Shown one piece after another: positions 53,087 through 61,933 of a stretch of 64,000 bases of DNA (the first letter of the stretch is position 1; every line of letters begins with the position of its first letter). The position numbers were made by a program, and so were the translations under genes. Source of the stretch: CAVWGP01 sp963754645 (GTDB lineage: Bacteria; Pseudomonadota; Alphaproteobacteria; Bin65). Below the pieces are notes generated by a model. That model saw nothing but the letters and a program-made list of their open reading frames with translations. It was not told the DNA's origin and ran no database searches. Where the stretch lies: NCBI GenBank assembly GCA_963754645.1, contig CAVWGP010000001.1, forward strand, positions 434,001 to 498,000, read 5' to 3'.

Positions 53087-53965
53087 ATGACGACGGCCGT
53101 CGCCCTGCAATTGCTGATCGCCGGGCTCAGCATCGGCAGCATTTATGCGCTGGTGGCGCTCGGGCTCGTCATCGTTTTCAAGGGCACCGGCGTGCTCAAC
53201 TTCGCCCAAGGCGAGCTGGTTACGCTCGGCGCCTATCTCGCGCTGTTTCTTTCGGTCCTGACCAAGCTGCCTTACGCGGCGGTCTTCATCTTGACCGTGC
53301 TGCTCGCCGCCGCCGCCGGATACGCGATCGAGCGCGGCTTGCTGCGCACGCTGATCCGGGCGCCCGCCTTCACCGTCGTCATCGCCACGCTCGCCATCGG
53401 ATTGATGATCAAGAATGCGCTGCGGCTCGCATGGCAGGAGCCGGTTTCCTCGCTGCCGACGCCGTTCAGCAGCGACCCGATCGTTCTTGGCGCCGTGCGC
53501 GTCAATCCGCAATATCTCTGGGTCATCGGCTGCACGCTGCTGCTGCTGGCCGTGATGGCGGCGTTTTTCCGCATGAGCCGGCTCGGCAAGGCGATGCGCG
53601 CGGTTTCGGAAAATCAAGAAGCCGCGCGCCTGATGGGCGTTCCGGTCGGGCGGATTTTCTCCCTCACCTTCGCCTTCGGCACCGCCATCGCGGCCACCGC
53701 CGGTATCCTGTTCGCGCCCCTGACCGGCATCGAGGCGGAAATGGGCGCCGTCATCCTCAAGGGCTTCGTCGCCGCCATCGTCGGCGGCTTCACGACCTTG
53801 GCCGGCGTCGTTGTCGGAGGACTTTTGCTCGGGCTTTTGGAAACCTTCGGCGGCGCCTATTTCGGCGGCATTTTCAAGAACGCGGCGGCCTTCGCGCTGC
53901 TCATCGCGGTCCTGCTGTTGCGGCCGAACGGCTTGTTCGGCCGCGCCGAGGCGCGCCGTGTTTGA
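53087..53965 (+). CDS. livH: Branched-chain amino-acid-type ABC permease LivH
   Basis: A 292-residue permease with about eight helices. Typical motifs: AGLSIGSIYALVALGLVIVF, GTGVLNFAQGELVTLGAYLA and SRLGKAMRAVSENQEAARLM, the last being the cytoplasmic EAA-like loop contacting the ATPases. The gene overlaps livM by 8 bp. Liv-type systems import branched-chain amino acids, but many alphaproteobacterial copies carry aromatic acids, amides or other carboxylates; the neighbouring CoA ligase and amidohydrolase favour such an alternative. Confidence 0.92.
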   Translation: MTTAVALQLLIAGLSIGSIYALVALGLVIVFKGTGVLNFAQGELVTLGAYLALFLSVLTKLPYAAVFILTVLLAAAAGYAIERGLLRTLIRAPAFTVVIATLAIGLMIKNALRLAWQEPVSSLPTPFSSDPIVLGAVRVNPQYLWVIGCTLLLLAVMAAFFRMSRLGKAMRAVSENQEAARLMGVPVGRIFSLTFAFGTAIAATAGILFAPLTGIEAEMGAVILKGFVAAIVGGFTTLAGVVVGGLLLGLLETFGGAYFGGIFKNAAAFALLIAVLLLRPNGLFGRAEARRV

Positions 53966-54938
53966 CCGCGCGCCGGCGCTGCGCTGGCTCTTGATAGCGG
54001 CGGGAGCCGCGCTGCTGTTCGTCGCGCCGCATTTCCTGGGTTCGTACTATCACTTCGTTTTTTCGCTGATGCTGATCAACGTCATCGTCGCCCTCGGCCT
54101 CAATCTCCTGACCGGCAATGCCGGGCAAATATCGCTGTGCCATTCGTCGTTCATGGCGATCGGGGCCTATGCCACGGTCTATCTCACGACCAAGGCGGGC
54201 CTGACTTTCTGGCTCGCGCTGCCGGCGGGCGGCATCGTCGCCGCCGCTTTCGGCGCCTTGCTCGGCCTGCCCGCGGTGCGCGTGCGCGGCTTCTATCTCG
54301 CCGTGGTGACGCTCGGTTTCCTCGAAATCATGCAAATCCTGATCGAGCAGACGCCGTCGATCACCGGCGGCGTGCGCGGCCTTTCGGCGCCGCGGCCGGA
54401 ATTGTTCGGCTTCAAGCTGCGCGCCGATCTCTACTTCTACTATGTCGTGCTCGCCGTGACGTTGGTCATGACCTACGCCGCGGCGGCCCTGTTGAACTCG
54501 CCCACCGGGCGCAAGTTCAATGCGATTCGCGCCAGCGAGTTGGCCGCCGCCACGCTCGGCATCCGCGTCGCGGAAGTGAAATTGACGGCCTTCATCGTCG
54601 CCGCCTTCTACGCCGGCATCGGCGGCGGGCTTTTCGCGACCTTGGTCGGCTTCATCGATCCGCTCGAATTCGGCGTCGGCACCGCGATCCGCCACGTGAT
54701 TTTCATCGTCGTCGGCGGCCTGGGCTCGATCGCGGGTTCGGTCGTCGGCGCGCTGAGCCTGACCATGCTTCCGGAATTGCTGCGCGACTTCAAGGAATAC
54801 AACGAATTCGTCTATGGCGGCCTGCTGCTCCTAGTCCTTGTCGTCATGCCGCACGGCCTGGTCGGCTTGGGCGCGTGGTTTCGCGAGCGCGCGCTGAGAC
54901 TGCCTTTCCGGCCCCGCGCATCGGCCGCAAAGTCATGA
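53958..54938 (+). CDS. livM: Branched-chain amino-acid-type ABC permease LivM
   Basis: A 326-residue permease. NVIVALGLNLLTGNAGQISL, CHSSFMAIGAYATVYLTTKA and SPTGRKFNAIRASELAAATL are standard LivM motifs. It starts with GTG at 53958, overlapping the end of livH, and its stop overlaps the livG ATG (ATGA). The later ATGs would cut off the first helix (LRWLLIAAGAALLFVAPHFL), so I prefer the GTG. Confidence 0.9.
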   Translation: MFDRAPALRWLLIAAGAALLFVAPHFLGSYYHFVFSLMLINVIVALGLNLLTGNAGQISLCHSSFMAIGAYATVYLTTKAGLTFWLALPAGGIVAAAFGALLGLPAVRVRGFYLAVVTLGFLEIMQILIEQTPSITGGVRGLSAPRPELFGFKLRADLYFYYVVLAVTLVMTYAAAALLNSPTGRKFNAIRASELAAATLGIRVAEVKLTAFIVAAFYAGIGGGLFATLVGFIDPLEFGVGTAIRHVIFIVVGGLGSIAGSVVGALSLTMLPELLRDFKEYNEFVYGGLLLLVLVVMPHGLVGLGAWFRERALRLPFRPRASAAKS

Positions 54939-55718
54939 GCGCCGGCGCGCTTCTTTCGATCGAGAATCTCATCCTGCGCTTCGCCGGCGTGGTGGCGCTA
55001 TCGGACGTTTCGATCGCGTTCGCCCCGGGAACGATTTCACGGCCTGATCGGGCCGAACGGCGCCGGCAAGACGACGCTCATCAACGCCGTTTCAGGCTTG
55101 GTCGCGCCGAGCCAGGGCAATATCCGGTTCGCCGACCGCGCGATCGCCGGCCTCCCCGCGCACCGGATTGCGCGGCTCGGTATCGGACGAACCTTCCAGC
55201 ACGCCGAGGTCTTTCCCGATCAATCGGTTCTCACCAACGTCATGGCCGGCTTCGACCATCGTTTGGCGAGAGGCTTCTGGCACGATCTCATCGGTTCCGT
55301 CGCCCAGCGCCGGCAAGAGGCGCGGATACGGCATTTGGCCGAAGAGCAGTTGCAGCGCTTCGGCATTGCCGCCTATCGCGACGAGCAGGCCGGCGACTTG
55401 CCATTCGGCGTCTTGAAGCGCATCGATCTGGCGCGCGCGCTGGCCATGCAGCCGCGCCTGCTGCTGATGGACGAACCGACCTCGGGCATGAACGAGGGCG
55501 AGGCGCAGGAGACGATTTCGGTGTGCCGCGCGCTCGCCAGGGAGCGCGGCATCACGCTCGTCGTCGTCGAGCACAATATGCGGGTCATCATGGCCATGGC
55601 CGACCGCATCACCGTTTTGCATCACGGCGAAAAACTCGCCGAAGGAACGCCGAGCGAGATTCAAAACAATCGCCTCGTGATCGACACCTATCTCGGACGG
55701 CGCCCGGCCAATGCTTGA
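54935..55718 (+). pseudogene. livG: Liv-type ATP-binding protein LivG, one frameshift before Walker A
   Basis: About 260 residues once joined. The first frame has LLSIENLILRFAGVVALSDV and reaches FAPGTI; one extra T at 55035-55037 (GATTTCACGG for GATTCACGG) shifts it, and the second frame gives HGLIGPNGAGKTTLINAVSG (Walker A) to the end at 55718. GIGRTFQHAEVFPDQSVLTN is the LivG Q-loop. Walker B is RLLLMDEPTSGMNEGEA and the switch His is in VVEHNMRVIM. The signature motif reads LPFGVLKRIDLARALAM, where LSYGQQRRLEIARAL is usual, so coupling could be altered. The operon context makes a sequencing indel likely. Confidence 0.82.
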
Positions 55719-56418
55719 GGTTCGCGCATTGGCGGCCGGCTACGGAAGGCGCCCCGTCATCGACGAGATCGCCATCGAGGTCCCGGCGGGCGGCGTCGTG
55801 GGTCTGATCGGCGCCAACGGCGCCGGCAAGACGACGCTGCTGCGATCGATCTCGGGCATGACGCGGATCGCGCACGGCGACATTCGCTTCGAAGGCAAGC
55901 CGATCGCGCGGCTTTCGTCGGAGCGCATTGTCGAGCTCGGCATCGTCCACGTGCCGCAAGGCCGCATGCTGTTCCCAGGCATGAGCGTTGCCGAGAACCT
56001 CGACATGGGCGCCTATAGCCGCCGCGCCCGCGCCCATGCGGCGGCCAATCGCAAGCGCGTCGAAGCGCTGTTCCCGATCCTGGCGGAGCGGAGCGGCCAG
56101 AGCGCGGGCGTGCTCTCGGGCGGCGAGCAGCAAATGCTCGCCATCGGCCGCGCCATGATGGCCGAGCCTCGCCTGCTCATGCTCGACGAACCTTCGCTCG
56201 GCCTGGCGCCGCAAATCGTCGACTCGATCTTCGGCGTCATCGCCGGCATCAACGCGGGCGGTGTCGCGATTTTGGTTGCCGAGCAGAACGTCGAACAGGT
56301 CTTGCGAATTTCGCGGCATTGCTATGTGCTCGGCGGCGGCCGCATTGCGTTTTCGGGCAACAGCGCCGAACTTGCGCGGGATGAGCGCATTCGCAAAACT
56401 TATCTCGGCGCCGCATAG
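55711..56418 (+). CDS. livF: Liv-type ATP-binding protein LivF
   Basis: A 235-residue ABC ATPase. Walker A LIGANGAGKTTLLRSI, LivF-specific IVHVPQGRMLFPGMSVAENL, signature VLSGGEQQMLAIGRAMM, Walker B RLLMLDEPSLGLAP and switch LVAEQNVEQVL. The ATG at 55711 overlaps the livG end by 8 bp. It pairs with LivG to drive LivHM. All motifs are intact. Confidence 0.93.
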   Translation: MLEVRALAAGYGRRPVIDEIAIEVPAGGVVGLIGANGAGKTTLLRSISGMTRIAHGDIRFEGKPIARLSSERIVELGIVHVPQGRMLFPGMSVAENLDMGAYSRRARAHAAANRKRVEALFPILAERSGQSAGVLSGGEQQMLAIGRAMMAEPRLLMLDEPSLGLAPQIVDSIFGVIAGINAGGVAILVAEQNVEQVLRISRHCYVLGGGRIAFSGNSAELARDERIRKTYLGAA

Positions 56419-56447
56419 CGCCGGGCGAATTCAGGCTAGGGACGCAA

Positions 56448-57308
56448 ATGAAATACATCGACATGCATTCCCATTGGCGCACCAGGCGCGGCTACGTGTT
56501 GCAAACACCCGAAGAACTGGCGCAGCAGGAAAAGACTTGGCACTCGAAGCCGAGCTACGTGACCGAAGCCGAGATGGCCGAGGATTTCCGGCGCGCCGGC
56601 ATCCGCGTCATCCTCGATTTCGGCTTCACCAAATTCATGCCGCCCGATCAAGCCAAGGACGTACACGATTACGGCTTCGCGACCCAGCGCGCCTATCCCG
56701 ACGCCATCATCGGCAACTGGTTCCATTTCCAGCCCGAACTCGGCAAGCCGGCGCTAGCCGAGTTCCGCCGCTGCATCGATCATCGCAACGGCAGCTTCGT
56801 CGGATTGGCGGTGTCGGGATCGGGCGGCGTGCCGGCGTCGGATCCGGCCTGGTCGCCGTTCTATAAGCTGTGCATCGAGGCCAAGGTTCCGGCGCTGATT
56901 TTCGTCGGCCAAACCGGACTAGGCGCCGGACTGCCGGGCGGCGCTGGCATCATCTTGGACCACTGTCATCCCCGCCACCTCGATTTGGTTGCCGCGCGGA
57001 ATCCGCAACTGACGCTCGTTGCCGCGCGGCCCGGCTGGCCGTGGCAGACCGAGACCATCGCCGTCCTGACCCACAAGCGGAATATTTGGTACGAACTGCA
57101 TGGCTGGTCGCCGCGCTACCTCACCGACGATCTCAAGCACGAGATATCGCGCCGCTTGCAGGACCGCATCATGTTCGGCGCCGATTATCCGCTGCTGTCC
57201 TATGAAAGGCTGATCGGCGATTGGAAGCAGCTCGGGTACAGCGAGCAGGTGCTCGAAAAGGTGTTCCACAAGAATGCCGAGCGATTCTTCGCGGAACTGG
57301 GTCAGTAG
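56448..57308 (+). CDS. Amidohydrolase family protein
   Basis: A 286-residue TIM-barrel metal hydrolase/decarboxylase of the amidohydrolase_2 group. The first metal site is IDMHSHW (HxH). A later His lies in ILDHCHPRHLDL, and the conserved Asp in MFGADYPLLSYERL. The C-terminal EKVFHKNAERFFAELG is the usual NAxRLL ending. Members hydrate, decarboxylate or hydrolyse aromatic and lactone substrates. AGGG lies about 9 bp before the ATG. It follows livF by 29 bp and directly precedes the SDR gene (adjacent stop/start), so it belongs to the transporter operon. Confidence 0.87.
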   Translation: MKYIDMHSHWRTRRGYVLQTPEELAQQEKTWHSKPSYVTEAEMAEDFRRAGIRVILDFGFTKFMPPDQAKDVHDYGFATQRAYPDAIIGNWFHFQPELGKPALAEFRRCIDHRNGSFVGLAVSGSGGVPASDPAWSPFYKLCIEAKVPALIFVGQTGLGAGLPGGAGIILDHCHPRHLDLVAARNPQLTLVAARPGWPWQTETIAVLTHKRNIWYELHGWSPRYLTDDLKHEISRRLQDRIMFGADYPLLSYERLIGDWKQLGYSEQVLEKVFHKNAERFFAELGQ

Positions 57309-58076
57309 ATGGACCTGAAGCTCAAAGGCAAGATTGCCATCGTCAATGGCGCCAGCCAGGGCATCGGCTATGGCATCGCGCGCCTGCTGGCCGAGGAAGG
57401 CGCCAAAGTCGTGGCCACGGCGCGCCGCGCGGCAAGACTGCACGACGCCGTGACGCGCCTGGCGGCCGAAACCGGCGCGGAAATTCACCCGGTCGAAGCC
57501 GACATCCGCAAAGCCGAAGATTGCGCGCGCATCGTCGATGCCGCGGCGCAGCGTTTCGGCGGAGTTGATATTCTCGTCAACAACGATGGCGCGCCGCCGC
57601 TCGGCAACTTCATGGATTTCGACGACGCGGCCTGGGCCAAGGCGGTCGATCAGAATTTGATGAGCGTCGCGCGCATGATTCGCGGCTGCGTGCCGTACAT
57701 GCGCAAGCGCGGCGCCGGCGCCATCGTCAACATCACGGCGCTATCGGCGATCCAGCCGCAACCCGCCTTCGGCCTTTCGGTCGCCACCTGGGCCGGCGTC
57801 ATCGGCTTGGCAAAGACGCTGTCGCTCGAACTCGGCCGCGACCGGATCACGATCAACACCCTTTGTCCCGGGCTGGTCGAAACGCCGCGGCTGCACAAGG
57901 TCACGGAACAATCGAGCGAAACTATGAACGCCCTGCTCGACAGCATCCCGCTGGGGCGCGTCGGCCAGCCCGAGGATATCGCGTCCGTCGTCGCCTTTCT
58001 CGTGTCGGCGCGCGGCTCCTATGTGACCGGCGCCACGATCCAGGTCGATGGCGGGCTGTTCAAGGGCCTGCTCTGA
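57309..58076 (+). CDS. SDR-family oxidoreductase with atypical active site
   Basis: A 255-residue Rossmann protein. Cofactor motif VNGASQGIGYGIAR and DILVNNDGAP are near-normal; PGLVETPR and IQVDGGLFKG are typical C-terminal elements. At the active site NITALSAIQP and AFGLSVATWAGVIGL replace the usual Ser and YxxxK: by alignment Ser is at the Tyr position and Trp at the Lys position. This resembles the LSNxxR-type SDR branch, whose mechanism differs. The ATG at 57309 follows the amidohydrolase stop without a gap. Last gene of the liv operon. Confidence 0.86.
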   Translation: MDLKLKGKIAIVNGASQGIGYGIARLLAEEGAKVVATARRAARLHDAVTRLAAETGAEIHPVEADIRKAEDCARIVDAAAQRFGGVDILVNNDGAPPLGNFMDFDDAAWAKAVDQNLMSVARMIRGCVPYMRKRGAGAIVNITALSAIQPQPAFGLSVATWAGVIGLAKTLSLELGRDRITINTLCPGLVETPRLHKVTEQSSETMNALLDSIPLGRVGQPEDIASVVAFLVSARGSYVTGATIQVDGGLFKGLL

Positions 58077-58161
58077 TCGAGGCCGAAGCCGTGCGGCAGC
58101 GCGGAGGGCGCGACGAACTTCAACCTTCGCAAGTTGGGCAGATCGTATCGACCGGCATGGC

Positions 58162-59337
58162 TTAGCCTCGCTTGCGCTGCCCGCCAAGGAGATTGCGCGC
58201 GATGACAAGGCGCTGCACTTCGGACGGACCCTCGCCGATGCGCTTGATTTGCAGCTCGCGGTACCAGCGTTCGAGCGGCATTTCGCGCGACACGCCGAGC
58301 CCGCCGAAGATCTGCATGCAGCGGTCGACGACGCGGCCCGCGGTTTCGGTGCCGTAGACCTTGGCGATCGAGGCTTCGTGCTTGATGTCCTCGCCGCGAT
58401 CGGCTTTCCACGCAGCCTCATAGGTGAGCAGGCGCGCGGCGCGTAGCTCGATCTCGGAATCGGCGATCATCCATTGAATCGCCTGGCGGTCGGCGAGCTT
58501 GGCGCCGAAGGTGTCGCGCTCACGCGCCCACTCGATCGCCATTTCCATCGCATATTGGCCGAGGCCGATCGTGGCCGCGGCATAGGGCACGCGGGCGTGC
58601 ACGAGCCATTTTTCGGCAAGCTGGAAACCTTGCCCTTCGTCCCCGAGGCGGTTCTCGACCGGCACTTCGTAATTGTCGAAATGCACCTCGAAGGGAAAGT
58701 AGGAGCGAATGACGGGAATCGGCTTCATGTGGATGCCGGGCTTGCCGGCTTCGACGATGAAGCTCGTGATGCCGTCGCGGCCCGGCCCGCCTGTACGCGC
58801 GAAAACGATGCCCCAGCGCGATTTATTGGCGCCCGAGATGAAAATCTTGGTGCCGTTCAAAATATAGCGGTCACCCTTGCGCTCGGCGCGGGTGCGGATC
58901 GAGCGGCCCGGATCGGAGCCGCCGCTCGCCTCGGTAATGGCGACGAATGTCTTGTCGCCGGTCTCGATGGCGGGAATGGCGTATTTCTCGATCTGCTGCT
59001 TGGTGCCGCTGAAAATGACATTCGGCGGATCGAAGCCGAAGGCGCCGCAAGCCGCGACATAGGCGCCCATTTTGCATTTCACCGATTCCTCGGCGACGAT
59101 GCATTGCCCAAGCAAATTGAGCCCCGCGCCGCCGTACTCCGCCGGCGTCTGCACGCACCACAGGCCAAGCTTGCGGGCCTTGGCTTGTAGATCAATGAGC
59201 TTTTCCTTTGGCAGCTTGAACGAATCGTGCGGCTCGCCTGCCTCGGCCGAGCGCACTTCTTTCGCCATGAAGCGCCGGGCGGTTTCTTGCAGCAGCTTGA
59301 ACTCCTGCGGTAGTTCCCAGCTCCCGAGCGCGTTCAT
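58162..59337 (-). CDS. Acyl-CoA dehydrogenase
   Basis: A 391-residue flavoprotein with the three ACAD domains. VAITEASGGSDPGRSIRTRA (FAD and substrate loop), GTKIFISGANKSRWGIVFAR and the C-terminal CMQIFGGLGVSREMPLERWY, then IGEGPSEVQRLVIARNLL are classical. It oxidises acyl-CoA to enoyl-CoA and passes electrons to ETF. ATG 59337 has AAGGAATTCGAGG upstream. It converges with the SDR gene, 85 bp apart. With two CoA ligases and three crotonase domains in the window it fits a beta-oxidation-like degradation of a substituted or cyclic acid. Confidence 0.92.
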   Translation of the reverse strand: MNALGSWELPQEFKLLQETARRFMAKEVRSAEAGEPHDSFKLPKEKLIDLQAKARKLGLWCVQTPAEYGGAGLNLLGQCIVAEESVKCKMGAYVAACGAFGFDPPNVIFSGTKQQIEKYAIPAIETGDKTFVAITEASGGSDPGRSIRTRAERKGDRYILNGTKIFISGANKSRWGIVFARTGGPGRDGITSFIVEAGKPGIHMKPIPVIRSYFPFEVHFDNYEVPVENRLGDEGQGFQLAEKWLVHARVPYAAATIGLGQYAMEMAIEWARERDTFGAKLADRQAIQWMIADSEIELRAARLLTYEAAWKADRGEDIKHEASIAKVYGTETAGRVVDRCMQIFGGLGVSREMPLERWYRELQIKRIGEGPSEVQRLVIARNLLGGQRKRG

Positions 59338-59669
59338 GCCTCGAATTCCTTGTCGGTTGTTTGCGCCGGGCGAAACGCGTCGCCGTTCACCGGCACTTCC
59401 GGAAAAAACATGCGTCATCGCCTTATAGCATGTGTGGAGCATTGTGTTGCGCGAAAGTTGTAAAGGGCCACGCGACGTTCCGGCGCTGCCGAAGAAGTCG
59501 AATTGCGACTCGTCGCCAAAAACTTTAACGGCTCGCCCACGATCCGGTCATTGTCGATAAAATTCTCGAAGCGCCAAGTGCCCGGCGGAATTTTGGCGAC
59601 ACTGGAACGCGTCAGGCGCCCGGAGCGTGCGCCCAAGCGCTCGATCGCGACGCGGCAAGCGGCAGCTCG
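59338..59669. other. Intergenic region, no gene recognised
   Basis: It separates the acyl-CoA dehydrogenase start from the end of the lipid operon. A reverse frame of about 70 codons (59415-59636) is open but has only a TTG start, no ribosome-binding site and no motif I recognise, so I do not call it. I looked for an acyl-carrier-protein DSL motif and saw none. Confidence 0.5.
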
Positions 59670-61085
59670 TCAGCGCAAAGCGCGCCGCAATCCCGGGTAG
59701 TCGACCTTGGATCCGTGCCGCCGGTCGAGCGGAATTTCGGGCAGGATGCCGATTTCGAAAGTGCCGAGGCGCACCGCTTCCTCGCGCCAACGACCGGCGC
59801 AACGCCGGTCGCCGGCGATGGCAAGAATAGCCTTGCCGTCGCGCTCGATCAGCGCGGTTTGGGCGACGCCGGGCCACGACAGCGCCGCGCATTCGACGCC
59901 GAACGGGAACAGGCGCCCGATCCGCCCTTCCATGCGTCCGAGCAGCCACAAACGGCCGCGCGAGTCGAGCCGGCCGGCATCCCCCGTCCGGTGCCAGATG
60001 ACGCCGCCGCGCTCCACTTTCCGTCCGACATTGTGGGCCGGATCGAGAAAACTCTTGTTGACGTGCTCGCCCGTGACGATGATTTCGTCATCGACGATCG
60101 CCAATTCGATTTGCGGTATTGGCGCGCCGGCCAGCAATCCGGCACCTGACGCCATTGCGGCCCAATCCTCGGCGCCGATCTCGGACAGGGCGACCCATGA
60201 CACCGGCTCGGCTTCCGTCGATCCGTATACGGCAACAATCTCCGCATTCTTTGCCCACTCTTGCAGAGCGCGCAGCAGCGGCGGAAATAGCGGTCCGCCG
60301 CCGCTGAATATGCGGCGCAGCGAGGCCGCCGCCGGCGTACTTGTCAGTTGCGCACAAACCGACGGGGGCACCAGAAGCCGGCTCACAGCGTGACGATCGA
60401 TCTGGCGCCGCAAGGCTGGGCCATCGGGGCGCCGCGCCGTGCCGGCCGGCAGAACGCTGGTCGTTCCAAGCGCCAAGCCTGAGAGAACGAAGGCGGGAAA
60501 GCAGACCAGATCGACCGCGCCGGCGGGTCCAGGATCGAGCAGCGGCGCTAGATATTCATGTTGCCGAAGCAGCAGGCGATGCGATCGGACGATGCCTTTT
60601 GGCGTTCCAGTCGATCCGCTCGTAAAGGAGATCAGCGCGGGATGATCGCCGGAAACATCGGCGATCCCGGCATCCGCACCAAGCGCACTGGCGCCGGAAT
60701 CGGTCGAAAACGCGCAGGATATGCGGCGCAAGGGCGCAAACAAATTTCCCAGAGCACGCAGCCACATCGGCGCGATCCAGGCTTTGGGCACCGTTGTTCG
60801 CGCGGCATGAAGCAATCCGGAAAGGCCGGCAGAAGGCTCGGGAAAAACCGCAACCGCGCCCAATCGCCAAACCGCGATCAGCGCCGCATACAATCCGCAA
60901 GAGACCGGCACCGCCACCAAAACCCGGTCCCCGTGCCCAATGCCCGCGCGGCGGAATCGATCGGCGAGACCGGCCGACCGGTCGGCAAGCTCGCGATAGG
61001 TGACGCCGCGCCCATCGCGCGCGATCACGGCGAGGCGATCCGGCGCGCGCGCCACCGAATCCAGGAAGGGCGACAGCATCGTCAT
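59670..61085 (-). CDS. AMP-dependent synthetase/ligase of the BtaA-like lipid operon
   Basis: A 471-residue ANL enzyme. P-loop ALISFTSGSTGTPKGIVRSH, A5-like IVAVYGSTEAEPVSWVAL, ATP site WHRTGDAGRLDSRGRLWLLG. The C-terminus is compact, with a candidate catalytic Lys in HGSKVDYPGLRRAL. It is shorter than usual CoA ligases, and the GRLWLLGRMEGRIGRLFPFG hinge is like those of beta-lactone or specialised lipid ligases, not standard acyl-CoA synthetases. ATG 61085 overlaps the stop of the GNAT gene by 4 bp. Probably activates an acyl or hydroxyacid component for this operon; substrate unknown. Confidence 0.85.
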   Translation of the reverse strand: MTMLSPFLDSVARAPDRLAVIARDGRGVTYRELADRSAGLADRFRRAGIGHGDRVLVAVPVSCGLYAALIAVWRLGAVAVFPEPSAGLSGLLHAARTTVPKAWIAPMWLRALGNLFAPLRRISCAFSTDSGASALGADAGIADVSGDHPALISFTSGSTGTPKGIVRSHRLLLRQHEYLAPLLDPGPAGAVDLVCFPAFVLSGLALGTTSVLPAGTARRPDGPALRRQIDRHAVSRLLVPPSVCAQLTSTPAAASLRRIFSGGGPLFPPLLRALQEWAKNAEIVAVYGSTEAEPVSWVALSEIGAEDWAAMASGAGLLAGAPIPQIELAIVDDEIIVTGEHVNKSFLDPAHNVGRKVERGGVIWHRTGDAGRLDSRGRLWLLGRMEGRIGRLFPFGVECAALSWPGVAQTALIERDGKAILAIAGDRRCAGRWREEAVRLGTFEIGILPEIPLDRRHGSKVDYPGLRRALR

Positions 61086-61933
61086 GGCGTCAGGCGGCGG
61101 CCCCACAACGCATAGCGCCGGAATATGCCGCCATCGCGCCGCGCGCTTTGCGTCAGCGAAATATTATCGTCTTGCATCAGCGCGTGAATGACGGCGCGAT
61201 AGGATTTCTCGCGCGCCAAAGCATAGAAACGATCGACCAGCAAGCTGCCCACCCCTTTCTGGCTACTGGCATAGGTCTTGAGGATGACCGTCGATGGCGC
61301 GGGTCCTTCGAGACGATCGGGGATCGCGAACAGAAATCCGACCGGATCGCCCAATGCCGTTCCGGCAAACAGGATCAAGTCCGGATCGACCAGCGGCAGC
61401 ACCGGCTCGTAGAGGGCGTGGAAATCCTCGAAATCGATCGGGTTGAAAAAGCGGTTACCGGCAAAGGCGCGATTGGACATGGCGTGGATGAGGGCCAGAT
61501 CGTCGCGCATCGCGCCTTTCCGCCACGGCCTGACCACGATGCCGGGACTATCGGGCAGCGGCGGCTTGCCGGCCAGTTTCGTATCGACCGCGGAAACGTA
61601 ACTGGCCACGCGTTCGAATCCGGCGTGCTCGAACGCATTGGGGCAATACGGCGGGTTGGCGGGTTCGAGCAAGAACGGCTTGCGGTCGCCGGCTTCAACC
61701 ACGAGCCGATAGCGATGCCATGTATCGCCGTTCATCGGACCGATTGCCGAAGAAAATCCCGCGCCGCGCAATCGCCGGCAAGCATCCCGCAGCAGCGCCG
61801 CGCCGGTTTCGGCATCGTCGCATTCGAAATCCCCGATGGCCGCCGTGCGGCCGCTCCATGACGGCGCATCGGCATAGAGGGCGCAGCGCGCCGTCGCAGT
61901 CTCGACGCGTTCGATCGTGTGGCGGGCGCTCAT
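61082..61933 (-). CDS. GNAT-like N-acyltransferase of the lipid operon
   Basis: A 283-residue protein with a GNAT C-terminal half: ILKTYASSQKGVGSLLVDRF is the acyl-CoA pyrophosphate loop (QxxGxG), and YRAVIHALMQDDNISLTQSA follows. The N-terminal half has SSAIGPMNGDTWHRYRLVVE and PFLLEPANPPYCPNAFEHAG, a pattern I associate with a poorly studied GNAT group. Both flanks overlap neighbours by ATGA, so translation is coupled. A role in acylating an amino group of a lipid head group would fit with the BtaA-like partner, but this is inference. Confidence 0.82.
   Translation of the reverse strand: MSARHTIERVETATARCALYADAPSWSGRTAAIGDFECDDAETGAALLRDACRRLRGAGFSSAIGPMNGDTWHRYRLVVEAGDRKPFLLEPANPPYCPNAFEHAGFERVASYVSAVDTKLAGKPPLPDSPGIVVRPWRKGAMRDDLALIHAMSNRAFAGNRFFNPIDFEDFHALYEPVLPLVDPDLILFAGTALGDPVGFLFAIPDRLEGPAPSTVILKTYASSQKGVGSLLVDRFYALAREKSYRAVIHALMQDDNISLTQSARRDGGIFRRYALWGRRLTP

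Noticed and set aside
59415..59636. Small reverse ORF after the lipid operon as an acyl carrier protein
   Set aside because: No DSL phosphopantetheine motif, TTG-only start and no ribosome-binding site.
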